Under the pieces are notes generated by a model. The model ran no database searches. It was not told the DNA's origin and saw only the letters and a list, made by a program, of their open reading frames with translations. Both the position numbers and the translations under genes were made by a program. Below are positions 1 through 7,473 of a DNA stretch of 7,676 bases, piece after piece. Location: contig NZ_LAJY01000164.1 in NCBI RefSeq assembly GCF_000963705.1, positions 3,284-10,959 of the forward strand, written 5' to 3'. The DNA is from Elstera litoralis. GTDB lineage: Bacteria > Pseudomonadota > Alphaproteobacteria > Elsterales > Elsteraceae. Position 1 is the stretch's first letter. The number at the start of each line of letters is the position of its first letter.

Positions 1-4
1 GATC

Positions 5-1555
5 CTACGCCGCCCGAATAGTCGCAATGAAGCGGCTTACGGCGTCGGCGAGGCCGCGCGTTTCCTTACCGAGTTTGGTCGCGGCTTGCAGGACCGAATG
101 GGCGCTGGAGCCGGTTTCGGACGCGCCGCGTGCCACGTCGCCCATATGGTTTGCGACGTCCTGGGTGCCGTTGACGACGCCGGAGATGGTGCGGGCGATT
201 TCGCTGGTGGCGGCCCCTTGTTCTTGGACGGCGCCTGCGATGCCGGTGGAGATGGCGTCCATATCGCGGATGGTTTGGCCGATGGTATCGATGGCATCGG
301 CGGCGGCCATTGTTTCGGACTGGATCACGCCGACTTGGCGGGTGATGGTTTCCGTGGCGGTGGCGGTTTGGGCGGCCAGATTTTTAACTTCGGTGGCGAC
401 GACCGCAAAGCCTTTCCCGGCGTCCCCGGCGCGGGCGGCTTCGATAGTGGCGTTCAGCGCCAGCAGGTTCGTTTGGGCGGCGATTTCGGAAATCAGCCGC
501 AGCACATCGCCAATATCGCCCGCCGCTGTGGTGAGCCCCTGGACGGTGATGCGGGTGGTATCGGCCTCGTTCACGGCCTTTTGCGCCAGTTCGGCGGATT
601 GGCGGACCCGGCGGGCGATTTCCTCGGACGAGGTGGCAAGCTCGGTGGCGGCGGCGGCGACGGTTTGGATGTCGCCCGCGATCTGCTCGGTCGCCCCGGT
701 GACGGAGGTCGCGCGGACGCTGGCCCCATCGGCGATGCGGCTCATGCCCGTTGCGATCTGCTCCAGGTCCGACGCCTCGGTGGAGACGGTGCCGACGATG
801 GCCGACACGCTGGCTTCCAATTCCTGGGACAGGCGCAGCATCAACGCCCGGCGCTCGGTTTCGGCGCGCTCGCGGCTGGCGGCTTGTTCGGCGCGGAGCT
901 GTTCGACGGCGCGGGCATTATCGCGGAAAACGGTGAGGGCATTGGCCATGTCGCCGATTTCGCCACTGGCCCCTTGGGCTGGGATTTCGATGCTAGTATC
1001 GCCGGTCGCCAGCACGCGCATCGCCCCGCCCATGCGTTTTAGCGGGTGGGAGATGGAGCGCGACAGGATCAACACCGCGCCTGCGATGACGATGGCAAGA
1101 ATGCCGACCGACAGCAGCGTTCCGCCCGCGCCGATGCGCACGGTGGTTTCCAGTGGCGCTTCGATGTCGGCATGGGCCTTTTCGAGCTGCTTGACCAGGG
1201 CCGTGAACTTCTCCGGATTGGTCTCGGCGCGCGCCTGGCCTGCCAGCCGCAGCATATCGGCGCAGCGGTCGCGCGCGGCGGCGGTGCCGATGATCTGCAT
1301 CGCGAGCCGTTCAACCGGGCTATTGAGATCGAGACAGCGTTGGGCCGAGCCGACGATATCGCTGAGCGCGGTGGCGACGCCGGAGCCCTTATCGCCCCCA
1401 ACGGCGGCGGTGAGCACGTTCAGCGACCGCAACTGGTGCGTATGCAGCCGGTGGTATTCGGCGGCCTTATTGAGTTCCACGACCCCGGCAATCGCGGCAA
1501 ATGCAAGCAGCAGAACGCCAGCCAGGATGAGAGTAAGTTTACGGGCGATGGTCAT
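5..1555 (-). CDS. Methyl-accepting chemotaxis protein, membrane-bound with HAMP domain
   Basis: This 516-residue transmembrane chemoreceptor should signal to a CheA/CheW array at the inner membrane. Seen: a first membrane segment at about residues 7-27, a periplasmic region of about 115 residues, a second membrane segment at about 145-165, a HAMP domain at about 166-218, and a long helical signalling domain from about 240. The conserved hairpin tip lies near 355-394 and includes EIAAQTNLLALNATIEAARA and GKGFAVVATEV. No C-terminal NWETF-type pentapeptide for CheR/CheB docking is seen; the protein ends RFIATIRAA. The start at 1555 is chosen because it puts the first membrane helix at the N terminus and a weak GGGG ribosome site lies 7 nt upstream. 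The frame is open to 1780, but that extension is not membrane-like and runs into the divergent mccB. The ligand is unknown. The periplasmic part has only two cysteines, C74 and C98. Family assignment is very secure; the specific role is not. Confidence 0.95.
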   Translation of the reverse strand: MTIARKLTLILAGVLLLAFAAIAGVVELNKAAEYHRLHTHQLRSLNVLTAAVGGDKGSGVATALSDIVGSAQRCLDLNSPVERLAMQIIGTAAARDRCADMLRLAGQARAETNPEKFTALVKQLEKAHADIEAPLETTVRIGAGGTLLSVGILAIVIAGAVLILSRSISHPLKRMGGAMRVLATGDTSIEIPAQGASGEIGDMANALTVFRDNARAVEQLRAEQAASRERAETERRALMLRLSQELEASVSAIVGTVSTEASDLEQIATGMSRIADGASVRATSVTGATEQIAGDIQTVAAAATELATSSEEIARRVRQSAELAQKAVNEADTTRITVQGLTTAAGDIGDVLRLISEIAAQTNLLALNATIEAARAGDAGKGFAVVATEVKNLAAQTATATETITRQVGVIQSETMAAADAIDTIGQTIRDMDAISTGIAGAVQEQGAATSEIARTISGVVNGTQDVANHMGDVARGASETGSSAHSVLQAATKLGKETRGLADAVSRFIATIRAA

Positions 1556-1636
1556 ACCGGATCCCCAGCAGAGTAAGATGTCACCGAGATTAGAAAATCC
1601 GACGGGCGCAAAATCCGCCACGCGGGAGGAGTGAAA
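1556..1636. promoter_or_regulatory. Divergent intergenic region between the MCP gene and the mccB operon
   Basis: These 81 bp separate two genes transcribed away from each other, so promoters for both should lie here or inside the neighbouring 5' ends. I could not identify a convincing -35/-10 pair on either strand. The stretch holds an 8-bp direct repeat, AAAATCCG, at 1594-1601 and 1610-1617 (16-bp period), and the mccB ribosome site at its right end. That promoters are present is inferred from gene orientation only. Confidence 0.5.
1625..1631 (+). promoter_or_regulatory. Ribosome binding site that sets the mccB start
   Basis: GGAGGAG lies 5 nt before the ATG at 1637. An in-frame GTG at 1631 overlaps this site and so would lack its own spacing. 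This favours the ATG at 1637 as the mccB start. Confidence 0.8.
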
Positions 1637-3244
1637 ATGTCGCCGATACGGACAACCATAGATACGAAAGCCGCTCTTTATCAAGAAAACCAAGCAGCCA
1701 TGCTGTCCTTGGTCGCCGACTTGAAGGCCAAAGTGGCGCTTCTTGCGGAAGGCGGGGGGGAGGCTGCGCGGGCGAAACACGTTGCGCGGGGCAAGCTGCT
1801 GCCACGGGATCGCATTCGCACCCTATTGGATGTCGGTGCGCCGTTCCTTGAGCTAAGTCAATTTGCCGCATTTGAGATGTATAAAGACGAAGTGCCGTGC
1901 GCCGGGATAATCACCGGCATCGGGCGGGTTTCGGGCCGGGAATGCGTGATCGTCGCCAATGACGCGACCGTTAAGGGCGGCACATATTTTCCTTTAACGG
2001 TGCGCAAACATTTGCGAGCACAAGCGATTGCGCGCGAAAATCACCTACCGTGTCTCTATTTGGTCGATAGCGGCGGGGCCAACCTGCCGAACCAGGACGA
2101 GGTGTTTCCCGACCGCGAGCACTTCGGTCGAATTTTCTACAATCAGGCCAATATGTCGGCCCTGGGCATTCCGCAAATCGCCGTGGTGATGGGCTCGTGT
2201 ACCGCTGGCGGGGCCTATGTTCCGGCGATGGCGGATGAGAGCATCATCGTGCGCAATCAGGGCACCATCTTCTTAGGCGGCCCGCCCTTGGTGAAGGCGG
2301 CGACCGGCGAAGTGGTGACGGCGGAAGATCTGGGCGGGGCGGAGGTGCATACGCGCATCTCCGGCGTTGCCGATCATCTCGCGGAAAACGACGCCCACGC
2401 CCTTGGGATCGCCCGCTCGATCATCGGCAATCTCAACCGCCCAAAACCGATGCCGCTGGAGGTGCGCGAGCCGCGCCCGCCGCTCTACGATCCGAAGGAA
2501 ATCTACGGCATCGTCTCGGCGGACCTGCGCAAGCCCTATGACGTGCGCGAAATCATCGCCCGGATTGTCGATGGGTCCGAGTTCGACGAGTTCAAGGCGA
2601 ACTTCGGCACGACGCTGGTGACGGGCTTTGCCCATATCTGGGGCTATCCCGTCGGCATTGTCGCCAATAACGGCATTCTGTTTGGCGAGAGCGCGCAGAA
2701 GGGGGCACATTTCGTCGAGCTGTGCGGCCAGCGCGGCATTCCGTTGATCTTCTTGCAGAATATCACCGGCTTCATGGTCGGCAAGAAATACGAGCATGGC
2801 GGCATCGCCAAGGACGGCGCGAAGATGGTGACGGCGGTCTCCTGCGTCGCGGTGCCGAAGCTCACAGTGATTATCGGCAATAGCTTCGGCGCGGGGAATT
2901 ACGGCATGTGCGGGCGGGCCTTCGATCCGCGCTTCCTGTGGATGTGGCCGAATTCCCGCATCTCCGTGATGGGCGGCGAGCAGGCGGCGAATGTGCTGGC
3001 CCAGGTTCGCCGCGACGGGATGGAGGCCAAGGGCCAAAGCTGGAGCCCGGAGGAGGAGGCGGCGTTCAAAGCCCCGATCCATACCCAGTATGATAAGCAG
3101 GGCCATCCCTATTATTCCTCGGCGCGGCTGTGGGACGATGGCATCATCGACCCCGCCGAAACCCGCACGGTCCTCGCGCTCGGCCTGTCCGCCGCGCTGA
3201 ACGCCCCCATTCCCGAAAGCCGCTTCGGCGTGTTTCGGATGTAG
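1637..3244 (+). CDS. mccB: Methylcrotonyl-CoA carboxylase, carboxyltransferase (beta) subunit
   Basis: This is the 535-residue non-biotin subunit, which moves the carboxyl group from carboxybiotin on MccA to 3-methylcrotonyl-CoA, giving 3-methylglutaconyl-CoA in cytosolic leucine degradation. The length is usual for the family. Seen: an N-terminal crotonase-like half with ANDATVKGGTYFPLTVRKHL (107-126), SGGANLPNQDEVFPDREHFG (145-164) and GSCTAGGAYVPAM (186-198), and a C-terminal half with GILFGESAQKGAHFVELC (346-363), QNITGFMVGKKYEHGG (374-389) and GNSFGAGNYGMCGRAFDPRF (414-433). The SGGANLPNQDEVFPD stretch followed by FYNQANMSA is characteristic of methylcrotonyl-CoA rather than propionyl-CoA carboxyltransferases. 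It is the first gene of the operon; liuC follows after 11 bp. The first 170 or so codons use more A/T-ending and rare codons (ATA, CTA, TTA) than the rest. It is also called liuB. Geranyl-CoA carboxylase is the nearest alternative, but the neighbouring genes fit leucine better. Confidence 0.95.
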   Translation: MSPIRTTIDTKAALYQENQAAMLSLVADLKAKVALLAEGGGEAARAKHVARGKLLPRDRIRTLLDVGAPFLELSQFAAFEMYKDEVPCAGIITGIGRVSGRECVIVANDATVKGGTYFPLTVRKHLRAQAIARENHLPCLYLVDSGGANLPNQDEVFPDREHFGRIFYNQANMSALGIPQIAVVMGSCTAGGAYVPAMADESIIVRNQGTIFLGGPPLVKAATGEVVTAEDLGGAEVHTRISGVADHLAENDAHALGIARSIIGNLNRPKPMPLEVREPRPPLYDPKEIYGIVSADLRKPYDVREIIARIVDGSEFDEFKANFGTTLVTGFAHIWGYPVGIVANNGILFGESAQKGAHFVELCGQRGIPLIFLQNITGFMVGKKYEHGGIAKDGAKMVTAVSCVAVPKLTVIIGNSFGAGNYGMCGRAFDPRFLWMWPNSRISVMGGEQAANVLAQVRRDGMEAKGQSWSPEEEAAFKAPIHTQYDKQGHPYYSSARLWDDGIIDPAETRTVLALGLSAALNAPIPESRFGVFRM

Positions 3245-3255
3245 GGGAGGCGGAT

Positions 3256-4035
3256 ATGAGCAACCTTATCCTTGAGCAAAAAGGCGCGGTCGCCTGCCTG
3301 ACCCTGAACCGCCCCGAGATTCATAATGCTTTCGATGAGCATCTGATTGCGGCGCTGACCGATGCGGTGGCGACGGCCAGCGCCGATCCTTCGGTGCGGA
3401 TCATTCTTCTGTCCGGGGCCGGAAAGAGTTTTTCGGCGGGGGGCGATCTTGGCTGGATGCGCCGGATGGCGACCTATAGCGCCGCCGAAAACCTCGCCGA
3501 CGCCCAAGGTCTCGCCCGGCTGATGGCGACCATCGACACGAGCCCGAAGCCGGTCATCGCCCGCGTGCATGGGTCGGCCTATGCCGGGGGCCTGGGGTTG
3601 GTTGCCTGCGCCGATATCGCCATCGGCGTGCCCGAAGCCCAGTTCGCCATTACCGAGGTGAAGCTGGGGCTCATTCCGGCGGTGATCTCGCCCTATCTGG
3701 TGCGCGCGATGGGCGTGCGCGAAGCCCGGCGCTGGTGCCTCACGGCGCAGCGCTTCTCGGCGACCGAGGCCCATCGGCTCGGGTTGCTGCACGCGGTGGT
3801 TCCAGCCGAGACGCTCGACGCGGTGATCGACGCCGAAATCGAAGCGCTGCTGACGGCGGCCCCCGAAGCCGTCGCCGAAACGAAGCGCTTGCTGACAGCC
3901 GTCGATCGCCCGCTGGACGAGGGCGTCATAGCCGAGACCGCCCAGCGCATTGCCGTCCGCCGCGCCGCGCCGGAAGCGCGCGAGGGGCTTGCGGCCTTTT
4001 TCGATAAACGCTCACCTACCTGGGTGAGGGAGTAG
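3256..4035 (+). CDS. liuC: Crotonase-family hydratase, probable 3-methylglutaconyl-CoA hydratase
   Basis: This 259-residue enoyl-CoA hydratase/isomerase-family protein lies between the two carboxylase subunits, the place of the hydratase that turns 3-methylglutaconyl-CoA into HMG-CoA. Seen: the N-terminal strand and LNRPEIHNAF (18-26), the first oxyanion-hole loop SFSAGGDLGWM (58-68), the second loop GSAYAGGLGL (106-115), and FAITEVKLGLIPAVISPYLV (130-149), with E134 matching the second catalytic glutamate of classical hydratases. The position of the first catalytic glutamate is glycine (G114) by eye alignment. I recall this from bacterial members at such loci, but it leaves the exact reaction less certain. 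GGGGAGG (3244-3250) sits 5 nt before the ATG, which sets the start; the frame is open further upstream inside mccB. The mccA start follows 5 bp after the stop. Family is secure; the substrate is inferred from context. Confidence 0.9.
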   Translation: MSNLILEQKGAVACLTLNRPEIHNAFDEHLIAALTDAVATASADPSVRIILLSGAGKSFSAGGDLGWMRRMATYSAAENLADAQGLARLMATIDTSPKPVIARVHGSAYAGGLGLVACADIAIGVPEAQFAITEVKLGLIPAVISPYLVRAMGVREARRWCLTAQRFSATEAHRLGLLHAVVPAETLDAVIDAEIEALLTAAPEAVAETKRLLTAVDRPLDEGVIAETAQRIAVRRAAPEAREGLAAFFDKRSPTWVRE

Positions 4036-4040
4036 TCCCC

Positions 4041-6081
4041 ATGAAGACCTCGACACAAACTAGGGCGATAAAGACCCTGCTGATCGCCAATCGCGGCGAA
4101 ATCGCCTGCCGGATCATCCGCACCGCCCGCCGTCTCGGCATTCGCACCGTGGCGGTCTATTCCGATGCCGATGCGGGCGCGGCCCATGTGGCCGCCGCCG
4201 ATCTCGCCGTGCGCCTCGGCCCGGCCCCTGCCCGCGAGAGCTATCTGAAGGCCGACCTATTGCTGGAGGTAGCGAAAGCCACCGGGGCCGATGCGGTCCA
4301 CCCCGGCTACGGCTTTCTGTCGGAAAACGCCGGGTTCGCCGAAGCCTGCGCGGCTTCGGGCGTCATCTTCATCGGCCCGCCCCCCAGCGCCATTGCCGCG
4401 ATGGGCTCGAAAAGCGCCGCCAAAGCCCTGATGGAAAAAAGCCGGGGTGCCGCTGGTCCCTGGCTATCACGGCGACCGGCAGGAGGCGGATTTCCTCGCG
4501 GCTGAAGCGGCACGGATCGGCTTTCCGCTGCTTATCAAAGCCTCGGCGGGCGGCGGTGGCAAGGGCATGAAGATCGTCCGCGACGCAGGCGAGTTTGACA
4601 GCCAATTGGCGTCAGCCAAACGCGAGGCGCTCGCCAGCTTCGGCGACGATCATGTGCTGATCGAACGCTACCTCACCAAGCCGCGCCATATCGAAGTGCA
4701 GGTGTTTTTCGACACCCAGGGCAATGGCGTCTACCTTTATGAGCGCGATTGCTCGATCCAGCGCCGTCACCAGAAGGTCGTCGAAGAAGCCCCGGCCCCT
4801 GGCATGAGCGCCGAGCGGCGGGCGGCGATGGGCAACGCCGCCGTCGAAGCCGCGCGCGCGGTCGGTTACGTCGGCGCGGGCACGGTGGAGTTTATCGCTG
4901 AAGGGGATGATTTCTTCTTCATGGAGATGAACACCCGGCTCCAGGTGGAGCATCCGGTGACGGAAGCCATCACCCAGCAGGATCTGGTCGAATGGCAAAT
5001 CCGCGTCGCCGAGGGCCACCCGCTGCCGCTGACCCAGGCGACGATCCCGCTCATCGGCCACGCGGTCGAAGTGCGCCTCTATGCCGAAGACCCGCTGAAG
5101 GAGTTTCTGCCCCAGGTCGGGCGGCTCTCGAACGTGCGTTTCGGCGATGGCGATGGCGTGCGGATTGATACCGGCGTGCGCAGCGGCGATTCGATCTCGA
5201 TCTATTACGATCCGATGATTGCCAAAATCATCGCCTACGGCCCGGACCGGGCGACGGCAACCCAGCGCCTGATTGCCGCCCTCAATGCGAGCGTGCTGAC
5301 GGGGGTGACGACGAACCGCGCCTTCCTCACGCGCATTCTCAGCCATCCAGCCTTTGCGGCGGCCGATCTCGATACGGGCTTTATCGAGCGGTATCGGGAC
5401 GTTCTGCTGCCCGCGCCGGTGCCCGCGCCCGATAAGGTGCTGGGCCTCGCTACTCTGGCGGCGATGCTGCGCTCCAGTGAGGAAGCGACGGCGGCGCGGC
5501 GGCACACCCAGGATCCCTTCAGCCCCTGGGCGCTCACGACCGGCTGGCGTTTGAACCGCGACGCTTGGAACGACATTACCCTGCAAGACGGCGAGCAGGT
5601 GCAAACCCTGCGCGCCCATTATCGCGGTGCAGGGTTCGAGATCGATCTTCCCTCGGGCACCGTACCCGCGCGCGGGACGTTGACGCCGCTGCCGGAGGGC
5701 GGGGCACAGTTGACGGCAACCCTGGGGGGCGAAAGCCTGTCGGCCCTGGTCTTCGACGCGCCGGAAGGCCTGTGGCTCCACGTCGAGGGCACCACCTATC
5801 GCTTCACGCTGATCGACCCGCGCCGGGCGGCGGATACCGGCCCGGCCCAAGGTGGGCGGTTGCGCGCGCCGATGCCGGGCAAGATCATCGGCATTTCGGT
5901 CGCGGTCGGCGATGTTGTGGAAGCCGGGGCGGTGCTGATGCTGGTCGAAGCGATGAAGATGGAACACGCCATTCGCGCGCCGAAAGCCGGGAAGATCAGT
6001 GCGATTGCCTTTGCCGTCGGCGATCTCGTCGATGACGGCGTCGATCTGCTGACCCTTGAGGCCGAAGAGGTTCCCGCATGA
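4041..6081 (+). CDS. mccA: Methylcrotonyl-CoA carboxylase, biotin-containing (alpha) subunit, interrupted by a one-base frameshift
   Basis: This subunit uses ATP and bicarbonate to carboxylate its own biotin. As written the gene is in two frames: 4041-4505 (154 residues, the last 21 out of frame) and an open frame through 4447-6081. Removing one A from the A6 run at 4435-4440 joins them as MEKAGVPLVPGYHG and gives 679 residues, the normal length. In that restored numbering: LLIANRGEIACRIIR (13-27) starts biotin carboxylase; KASAGGGGKGM (166-176) is the ATP-grasp glycine loop; E295, N297, R299, E303 and R345 match E. coli AccC E288, N290, R292, E296 and R338; a poorly conserved linker domain spans about 450-595; and the biotinyl domain ends the protein, with biotin on K639 of VEAMKMEH (Lys codon 5956-5958). 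AGGGAG (4027-4032) precedes the ATG by 8 nt. Also called liuD. All catalytic residues survive, so a sequence error is more likely than a decayed gene. Confidence 0.93.
4435..4440 (+). other. A6 homopolymer, site of the mccA frameshift
   Basis: Six A residues follow ATGG. With five, translation continues as M-E-K-A-G-V-P-L-V-P-G-Y-H-G, matching the biotin carboxylase family; with six, it enters another frame and stops at 4503-4505. Homopolymer miscount is the simplest reading. True mutation or slippage by polymerase or ribosome cannot be excluded from one sequence. Confidence 0.85.
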
Positions 6082-6974
6082 GCACCGTCACCATCGTCGA
6101 AGTCGGCCCGCGCGACGGGTTGCAAAATGAAGCCAGCCCCGTTTCCACGGCGGATAAAATCGCCCTGATTACCGGGCTTGCCGGGGCCGGGGTGTCGGTG
6201 ATCGAAGCGGGTAGTTTTGTGTCGCCGAAATGGGTGCCGCAAATGGCCGATAGCGCCGCCGTTCTGGCGGGGCTTCCGCCCTTGCCGGGGGTGCGCCTGC
6301 CGGTGCTGGTGCCGAACCTCAAGGGGCTTGAGGCGGCCCAAGCGGCGGGCGTGTCCGAAATCGCCATCTTCGGCGCGGCGTCCGAAGCCTTCTCCCAGCG
6401 CAATATCAATTGTTCGATTGAAGAAAGCTTAGCGCGCTTTCGCCCCGTCACCGAAGCGGCGCTGGCGGCGGGGATGCGCGTGCGCGGTTACGTCTCCTGC
6501 GTTCTCGGTTGTCCCTATCAGGGCGCGGTGCCGGTGGCCGATGTCGTGCGCGTTTCCGAAGCCTTGGCCGCGATGGGCTGTTACGAGGTTTCGCTCGGCG
6601 ATACCATCGGCGTCGGCACAGCGGGCGCGGCGCGGGCTTTGGTGAAAACCCTTGCCGCCTCACTTGGCATGGGGCGCGTCGCGGTCCATTTCCACGATAC
6701 TTACGGCCAAGCGCTCGCCAATATCCTCGCCTGTTTGGAGGAAGGGGTGCGCACGGTCGACAGCTCAATCGCGGGGCTCGGCGGCTGTCCTTACGCTAAA
6801 GGGGCGTCGGGCAATGTGGCAACGGAGGATGTTGTGTATCTCTTGAACGGTTTGGGTCTCTCCACCGGGATTGATCTTGATCGGCTGGCGTCGGTTGGGC
6901 GGCAGATTTCCGGCGTGCTCGGGCGCGCGCCCGCGTCGAAAGTCGGTCAGGCGCTCGCGGCGAAAGCGGCATGA
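6078..6974 (+). CDS. liuE: Hydroxymethylglutaryl-CoA lyase
   Basis: This 298-residue cytosolic TIM-barrel lyase cleaves HMG-CoA to acetyl-CoA and acetoacetate, the last step of leucine degradation. Seen: VEVGPRDGLQNE (7-18) with the catalytic R12 and D13, EAGSFVSPKWVPQMAD (43-58), metal ligands H204 and H206 in HFHDTYGQALAN, and the flexible-loop cysteine C237 in GLGGCPYAKGASGN. These match R41, D42, H233, H235 and C266 of the human enzyme. The length is normal for a bacterial enzyme. The ATG overlaps the mccA stop (ATGA, 6078-6081), and AAGAGG (6065-6070) lies 7 nt upstream, so the two are translationally coupled. Homologues are also named mvaB. The related homocitrate and isopropylmalate synthases lack this combination of GPRDGLQNE and GLGGCPYAKGASGN. 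Confidence 0.96.
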   Translation: MSTVTIVEVGPRDGLQNEASPVSTADKIALITGLAGAGVSVIEAGSFVSPKWVPQMADSAAVLAGLPPLPGVRLPVLVPNLKGLEAAQAAGVSEIAIFGAASEAFSQRNINCSIEESLARFRPVTEAALAAGMRVRGYVSCVLGCPYQGAVPVADVVRVSEALAAMGCYEVSLGDTIGVGTAGAARALVKTLAASLGMGRVAVHFHDTYGQALANILACLEEGVRTVDSSIAGLGGCPYAKGASGNVATEDVVYLLNGLGLSTGIDLDRLASVGRQISGVLGRAPASKVGQALAAKAA

Positions 6975-7393
6975 GTCTTAACATCATCCGCCTCTGCGTC
7001 GGCTGCGAGAGTATCGAGGATCTGCGCGACTGGCAGGAAACCCATAATGAGGCGCCCGATTACCCCGGCTGCGTCTTTACGATGACGACGATGTACCCGA
7101 AGCGCGCCGAGGAGATTGTCGGCAAAGGCTCGCTCTATTGGGTCATCAAGGGGCGGATCGCGGTGCGGCAGGGGATTGTCGCTATCAACCGCACGCTCGG
7201 GCCGGAGGGGGAGCAGCGCACCCGCCTCGTCCTCAGGGCCGAATGGGTTCAGACGGTGCCCACCCCAACGCGCCCCTTCCAGGGTTGGCGCTACTTCGAC
7301 GCCGAAAAAGCCCCGCCCGATTTGGGCTCGGAAGCCGACGACGCGATGCCGCCAGAGATGGCGGCGGAACTCAAAACCCTAGGGCTTCTCTAA
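6971..7393 (+). CDS. DUF1489 family protein of unknown function
   Basis: This 140-residue, probably cytosolic protein has no signal peptide or membrane segment. I recognise the DUF1489 family, known to me mainly from Alphaproteobacteria, by an N-terminal LNIIRLCVGCESIEDLRDWQ (3-22), a central KGSLYWVIKGRIAVRQGI, and RPFQGWRYFDAEKAPPDLG near the C terminus. Its biochemical role is not known to me. The ATG overlaps the HMG-CoA lyase stop (ATGA, 6971-6974) and there is no strong ribosome site, so it probably depends on translation of the lyase. Nothing in the sequence points to catalysis of a leucine-pathway step. The shared operon may reflect a common expression need rather than a common pathway. 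It is the last gene before the rRNA-type promoter. Confidence 0.85.
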   Translation: MSLNIIRLCVGCESIEDLRDWQETHNEAPDYPGCVFTMTTMYPKRAEEIVGKGSLYWVIKGRIAVRQGIVAINRTLGPEGEQRTRLVLRAEWVQTVPTPTRPFQGWRYFDAEKAPPDLGSEADDAMPPEMAAELKTLGLL

Positions 7394-7426
7394 CCTCATG
7401 ACCGATATTTAGGACTGGCGTGACAG

Positions 7427-7440
7427 TTTTTTTTAAAAAA
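7427..7440 (+). promoter_or_regulatory. T8A6 tract, probable UP element of the rRNA-type promoter
   Basis: Eight T followed by six A end 4 bp before the proposed -35 box, about 40-53 bp upstream of the likely transcription start. That is where the RNA polymerase alpha C-terminal domains bind in strong rRNA promoters. Its position and composition are seen; its function is inferred. Confidence 0.55.
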
Positions 7441-7444
7441 GCGC

Positions 7445-7473
7445 TTGCGGGGTTTTGTTGTTAGGCCTATAAA
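7445..7473 (+). promoter_or_regulatory. Probable rRNA operon promoter (-35 TTGCGG, -10 TATAAA)
   Basis: TTGCGG (7445-7450) and TATAAA (7468-7473) are separated by exactly 17 bp, with an A/T tract upstream and a GC-rich GCGC segment just after the -10, as expected of stringently controlled rRNA promoters. The -10 matches the consensus at 5 of 6 bases; the -35 only at 3 of 6. Transcription would start near 7480. The layout resembles rRNA promoters I recall from Azospirillum-like bacteria. The boxA-like element downstream supports an rRNA rather than an mRNA promoter. Confidence 0.65.

Noticed and set aside
27..1634. A 535-codon plus-strand open frame opposite the MCP gene
   Set aside because: The translation is a low-complexity A/S/V/R-rich mirror of the MCP codons with no recognisable domain. 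The opposite strand encodes a clear receptor with all family motifs.
1556..1780. N-terminal extension of the MCP to an ATG at 1780
   Set aside because: The extra 75 residues look like the antisense of mccB, contain no receptor-like feature and would bury the first membrane helix inside the protein.
2273..3106. A 277-codon minus-strand open frame inside mccB
   Set aside because: Composition-driven shadow of mccB; it has no family motifs.
3130..3255. Upstream extension of the liuC frame into mccB
   Set aside because: The strong ribosome site at 3244-3250 and the start of crotonase similarity both point to the ATG at 3256.
4431..4446. Programmed ribosomal frameshifting in mccA
   Set aside because: The AAAAAAG heptamer is not in the register needed for a -1 shift, and rejoining needs +1. 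Lys-tRNA could re-pair after a +1 slip, but the next codon (AGC) is not a stop or evidently rare, and no stimulator is apparent. Sequence error is simpler.
4612..5967. A 451-codon minus-strand open frame inside mccA
   Set aside because: Histidine- and arginine-rich antisense translation of a conserved biotin carboxylase gene, with no recognisable domain.
7414..7434. Intrinsic terminator after DUF1489
   Set aside because: Only a four-pair stem (ACTG/CAGT) precedes the T8 tract, too weak to call. The T8A6 tract fits better as a promoter UP element.
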